From: an uncultured Fretibacterium sp.
GTDB lineage: Bacteria > Synergistota > Synergistia > Synergistales > Aminobacteriaceae
Direction: 5' to 3'
DNA length: 33,205 nucleotides
NCBI RefSeq assembly: GCF_963548695.1
Contig: NZ_CAUUWA010000024.1
Span: 1-33,205, forward strand
The notes under the pieces: generated by a model
What the model saw: only the letters and a program-made list of their open reading frames with translations
Told to the model about the DNA's origin: nothing
Database searches by the model: none
Position numbers and translations under genes: made by a program
Part shown: one piece after another, positions 31,365 through 33,205 of the stretch
How positions within the stretch are numbered: the first letter of the stretch is position 1
How the letters are laid out: each line of letters starts with the position of its first letter

Positions 31365-31400
31365 AAAAAGCCCCCGGCATCCGAACGGACGCTCGGGGGC
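31365..31400 (-). terminator. intrinsic terminator after the 303-residue unknown gene
   Basis: Minus strand GCCCCCG, 17-nt loop, CGGGGGC followed by TTTTT. It separates that gene from the transketolase-like operon. Confidence 0.88.
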
Positions 31401-31451
31401 AGGGCGTGCCGGAACGCCGCCGCGGCCGGGCCGGAGGAAGGGCACCGCCTC

Positions 31452-32363
31452 TCACAGCATCGAGACGACCCCTCCCGGCTCCGGCGCGTAGCGGGCGCGC
31501 TCAAGCAGTGCCCGGGAGATGTCGTACTCCCCCCAGACGGCCAGAAGCAGCTCTTTCATGGAGAGCTTGCGGCGCTCCCGAACCTCTCCCCACAGTGTCG
31601 GGGGGAAGAAGGCCCAAAGGTTGAAAGCCGCGCGTTCCCGCGTGCCGAACCGGGACAGGACCAGGTATCCCGAGCTGGGGTTGAACAGGAGGAGGGGCAC
31701 GGTGTTCTGGGAGATCATGTGCTGGAGGTCCTCCCTGGAAAACGACAGCGCCTCGAGCTCCGCGAGGTCCTTTTCCCCGGGAAGGTCGAGGATGGAAAAC
31801 CATACCCGGGCGGGGGCGTCGGGATCGGAGAGCTTCGTGCCGGCCTTCAGCCAGGCACGGAGCCGCACCACGATATCGAACTCACCGCGGGCAAGCGCGA
31901 AGCGCAGGGCCCAGTATCCCTTGCGGAGGAGCTCGTCCTCCTCGAGAAAACGGCTGAAAGCCCTCTCGTCCCGGAAGGGGACCCCATCCGCAAAGGCGGC
32001 GTTCTCCCTCATCAGCCCCCTCAGGATGAGGACGGCGGAGAGATGGTCTCCCGGCGGTTCCGTCTGGGCCAGCAGTGCGTCCCGCAGACTTGTGACGAGC
32101 TTCGGGGGCAACACCGTAACTGCGGCGCCGTCCACGGCGAGGGAGAGTTCCCTGTCCTCATAGGGGAACAACTCCCGAGGCTCGTCGCCCGGCCTCCCCC
32201 ATACCCAACGCTCGGAGGCGCCCTTGGGAGAGCAGCCCAAAAGGTAACGGTTGTACGGCAGCAAAACCATCACAAAGGGACCTCCGGGATCGGGGACCCC
32301 CTCGGGGAGGGACATCTGCGGCAATTGGGCTAACGTTCCATCGGACATCAATTCAAAGATCAA
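31452..32363 (-). CDS. uncharacterised protein
   Basis: About 303 residues; I do not recognise the family. There are no membrane segments or signal peptide. It alternates beta-rich N-terminal sequence (GGPFVMVLLPYNRYLLGCSP; RELSLAVDGAAVTVLPPKLV) and helical C-terminal sequence (FSREDLQHMISQNTVPLLLF; LSMKELLLAVWGEYDISRAL). The start is proposed at TTG 32363, four to five bases after a G-rich Shine-Dalgarno (GGGGGGGAG); an ATG at 32441 is in frame but has no ribosome binding site. It has its own terminator and looks monocistronic. Confidence 0.7.
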   Translation of the reverse strand: MIFELMSDGTLAQLPQMSLPEGVPDPGGPFVMVLLPYNRYLLGCSPKGASERWVWGRPGDEPRELFPYEDRELSLAVDGAAVTVLPPKLVTSLRDALLAQTEPPGDHLSAVLILRGLMRENAAFADGVPFRDERAFSRFLEEDELLRKGYWALRFALARGEFDIVVRLRAWLKAGTKLSDPDAPARVWFSILDLPGEKDLAELEALSFSREDLQHMISQNTVPLLLFNPSSGYLVLSRFGTRERAAFNLWAFFPPTLWGEVRERRKLSMKELLLAVWGEYDISRALLERARYAPEPGGVVSML

Positions 32364-32441
32364 ACCGCTCCCCCCCTGCTGAAGAAGACAACACCCAAAA
32401 AGGCCAAGGCACGGTCTTACCCCATACACTTGGCTTTTCAT

Positions 32442-32644
32442 TAACTTTTTATTAGCTTATCACAAGAACCGAAAAATGAAACCATAAGAAGAGGACCCTG
32501 TCGTTGTTCTGTGATAATTGTAGCTACGCTATACCTTCGGTCCACCCCCCTCCCCCGCACGATAGGTCTTTTGGATACAGTGCGGTTTCCCAACGCCGCG
32601 GTTCTGTATCTGAGGCGCCGTGCGTCTACACCTGATCTCATGGC
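32442..32644. other. intergenic region with a dispersed 19-bp repeat
   Basis: No gene. TGTCGTTGTTCTGTGATAA (32499-32517) is identical to 9869-9887 in the accessory island, and both are followed at different distances by ATTGTAGC. Confidence 0.6.
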
Positions 32645-32764
32645 CATCCGTATGACGACGTGTTTAGGACATTGTTGAACGACTGTTCCGCTCTCATTAT
32701 TCCGCTCGTGAAAGACAGGGTGGAGATGGTCTCCGATCTGAGACGGCAATACGAGGAGGAGTAA
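32645..32764 (+). pseudogene. remnant of an Rpn / PD-(D/E)XK-type transposase-nuclease
   Basis: The plus frame reads HPYDDVFRTLLNDCSALIIPLV, the characteristic N-terminus of a large family of PD-(D/E)XK nuclease transposases (usually YDDVFRTLLNDC-x-LIIP). It then jumps straight into a charged tail (KDRVEMVSDLRRQYEEE) and stops at 32762. About 200-300 residues of the normal protein, including the nuclease core, are missing, and no start codon is in frame (a stop lies just upstream). It looks like an internal deletion between the two ends of the gene. Confidence 0.6.
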
Positions 32765-32808
32765 CGAGCACAGGACCGAGTTGATACAGCTAAAGAGCAA
32801 CTCAATAC

Positions 32809-32839
32809 GAAGAGGATGCCCCTGCGGGGCACCCTCTTC
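32809..32839. terminator. long hairpin downstream of rnfB
   Basis: GAAGAGG-AT-GCCCC, loop TGC, GGGGC-AC-CCTCTTC (13 of 14 pairs possible). It lies 65 nt past the rnfB stop on the minus strand and may end that transcript; the U-tail is weak on both sides. Confidence 0.6.
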
Positions 32840-32903
32840 GCGTTTATGCTTCTCTTACTTCATCACATGACCAGGGCTTGGATGTCCCCGGCTCCTCGCG
32901 GCT

Positions 32904-33205
32904 TCAGCAGGCGGGCATGGAGTCGATGCACTTCGACGGGCACTTGGCGACGCACGTGCCGCAGTTCACGCACTTCTCCGGATCGATGACCGCGAGGTCG
33001 CGGTCCATCGTGATGGCGCCAACCGGGCAGAGCTTGGCGCAGACTCCGCAGCCGATGCAGCCGATGCTGCATACATTCTTGACCGTCGGCCCCTTCCAGT
33101 GGGAGTTGCAGGCCACGGCGACGTTCTCCCTCTTGGGGATCAGCGTCAACACGGATTTCGGGCAGACGGCGACACAGGCGCCGCAGCCGGTGCACTTCGA
33201 CGCGT
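32904..33205 (-). CDS. rnfB: Rnf electron-transport complex subunit B, 3' part
   Basis: The last 100 residues are present; the 5' part is beyond the window. Three Cys clusters are visible: KCTGCGACVAVCP, the GCIGCGVCAKLCPVGAI motif and KCVNCGTCVAKCPSKCI, i.e. tandem [4Fe-4S] ferredoxin modules with the CNSHWKG spacer seen in RnfB. RnfB takes electrons from ferredoxin into the ion-pumping Rnf complex. A stop close to a hairpin fits RnfB being the last gene of an rnfCDGEAB operon. A polyferredoxin of another complex is a less likely alternative. Confidence 0.85.
   Translation of the reverse strand, partial: ASKCTGCGACVAVCPKSVLTLIPKRENVAVACNSHWKGPTVKNVCSIGCIGCGVCAKLCPVGAITMDRDLAVIDPEKCVNCGTCVAKCPSKCIDSMPAC

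Noticed and set aside
32441..32800. 119-codon minus frame next to rnfB
   Set aside because: It is antisense to the transposase remnant and has no ribosome binding site or recognisable domain.

Overview
The window is about 33 kb of GC-rich bacterial chromosome. The gene content suggests a member of the Synergistota: a DUF3798 exported protein, a stand-alone lipoamide dehydrogenase, an iscR-iscS-iscU cluster, the end of an Rnf complex, many TTG starts and strong purine-rich ribosome binding sites. That assignment is an inference from gene content, not a database match. Most genes are on the minus strand.

Positions 1-8600 hold amino-acid and one-carbon metabolism (a PLP enzyme cut by the window edge, glyA, and a YgeY-like M20 hydrolase), an AraC-type regulator on the plus strand, and a minus-strand cassette of WYL regulator, ABC-2 permease, ATPase and second ABC-2 permease.

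Positions 8600-12440 are an AT-richer accessory island lying against a seven-tRNA cluster. It contains two 58-bp direct repeats bracketing a NYN-domain nuclease gene, short integrase-like remnants on either side, a 5'-truncated phage terminase small subunit, a palindrome-rich stretch, and a compact five-gene stack: HTH protein, small putative antitoxin, Doc toxin, RHH antitoxin and RelE/ParE toxin. The tRNA operon (Ala, Pro, Gly, Arg, His, Arg, Lys) has a clear promoter and terminator. Upstream of it are a foldable four-helix element and a low-GC orphan gene.

Positions 13700-15912 carry the Fe-S cluster operon iscR-iscS-iscU, with IscR keeping the three cluster cysteines at their usual positions. 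On the plus strand follow a tetrahydrofolate riboswitch with an intrinsic terminator in front of a secreted DUF3798 protein, then a class A penicillin-binding protein and lipoamide dehydrogenase.

Positions 21700-31230 form a long minus-strand operon: a transketolase-like pair that has lost its catalytic histidines and thiamine-diphosphate signature, ftsE, ftsX, two coiled-coil M23 proteins (one with intact zinc ligands, one degenerate), a C-terminal processing protease, purA, a GNAT acetyltransferase and a small protein. FtsEX, the M23 pair and CtpA read as a cell-wall hydrolysis and division module. The window ends with an unknown gene, a deleted Rpn-type transposase/nuclease remnant and the 3' part of rnfB.

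The main observations for follow-up are the THF riboswitch on a DUF3798 gene, the catalytically stripped transketolase pair, the active/inactive M23 pair beside FtsEX, the toxin-antitoxin stack joined by a duplicated 23-nt junction, the four-helix element near 13160, and a recurring pattern of short tandem repeats (9-15 bp) just upstream of start codons of otherwise unrelated genes.
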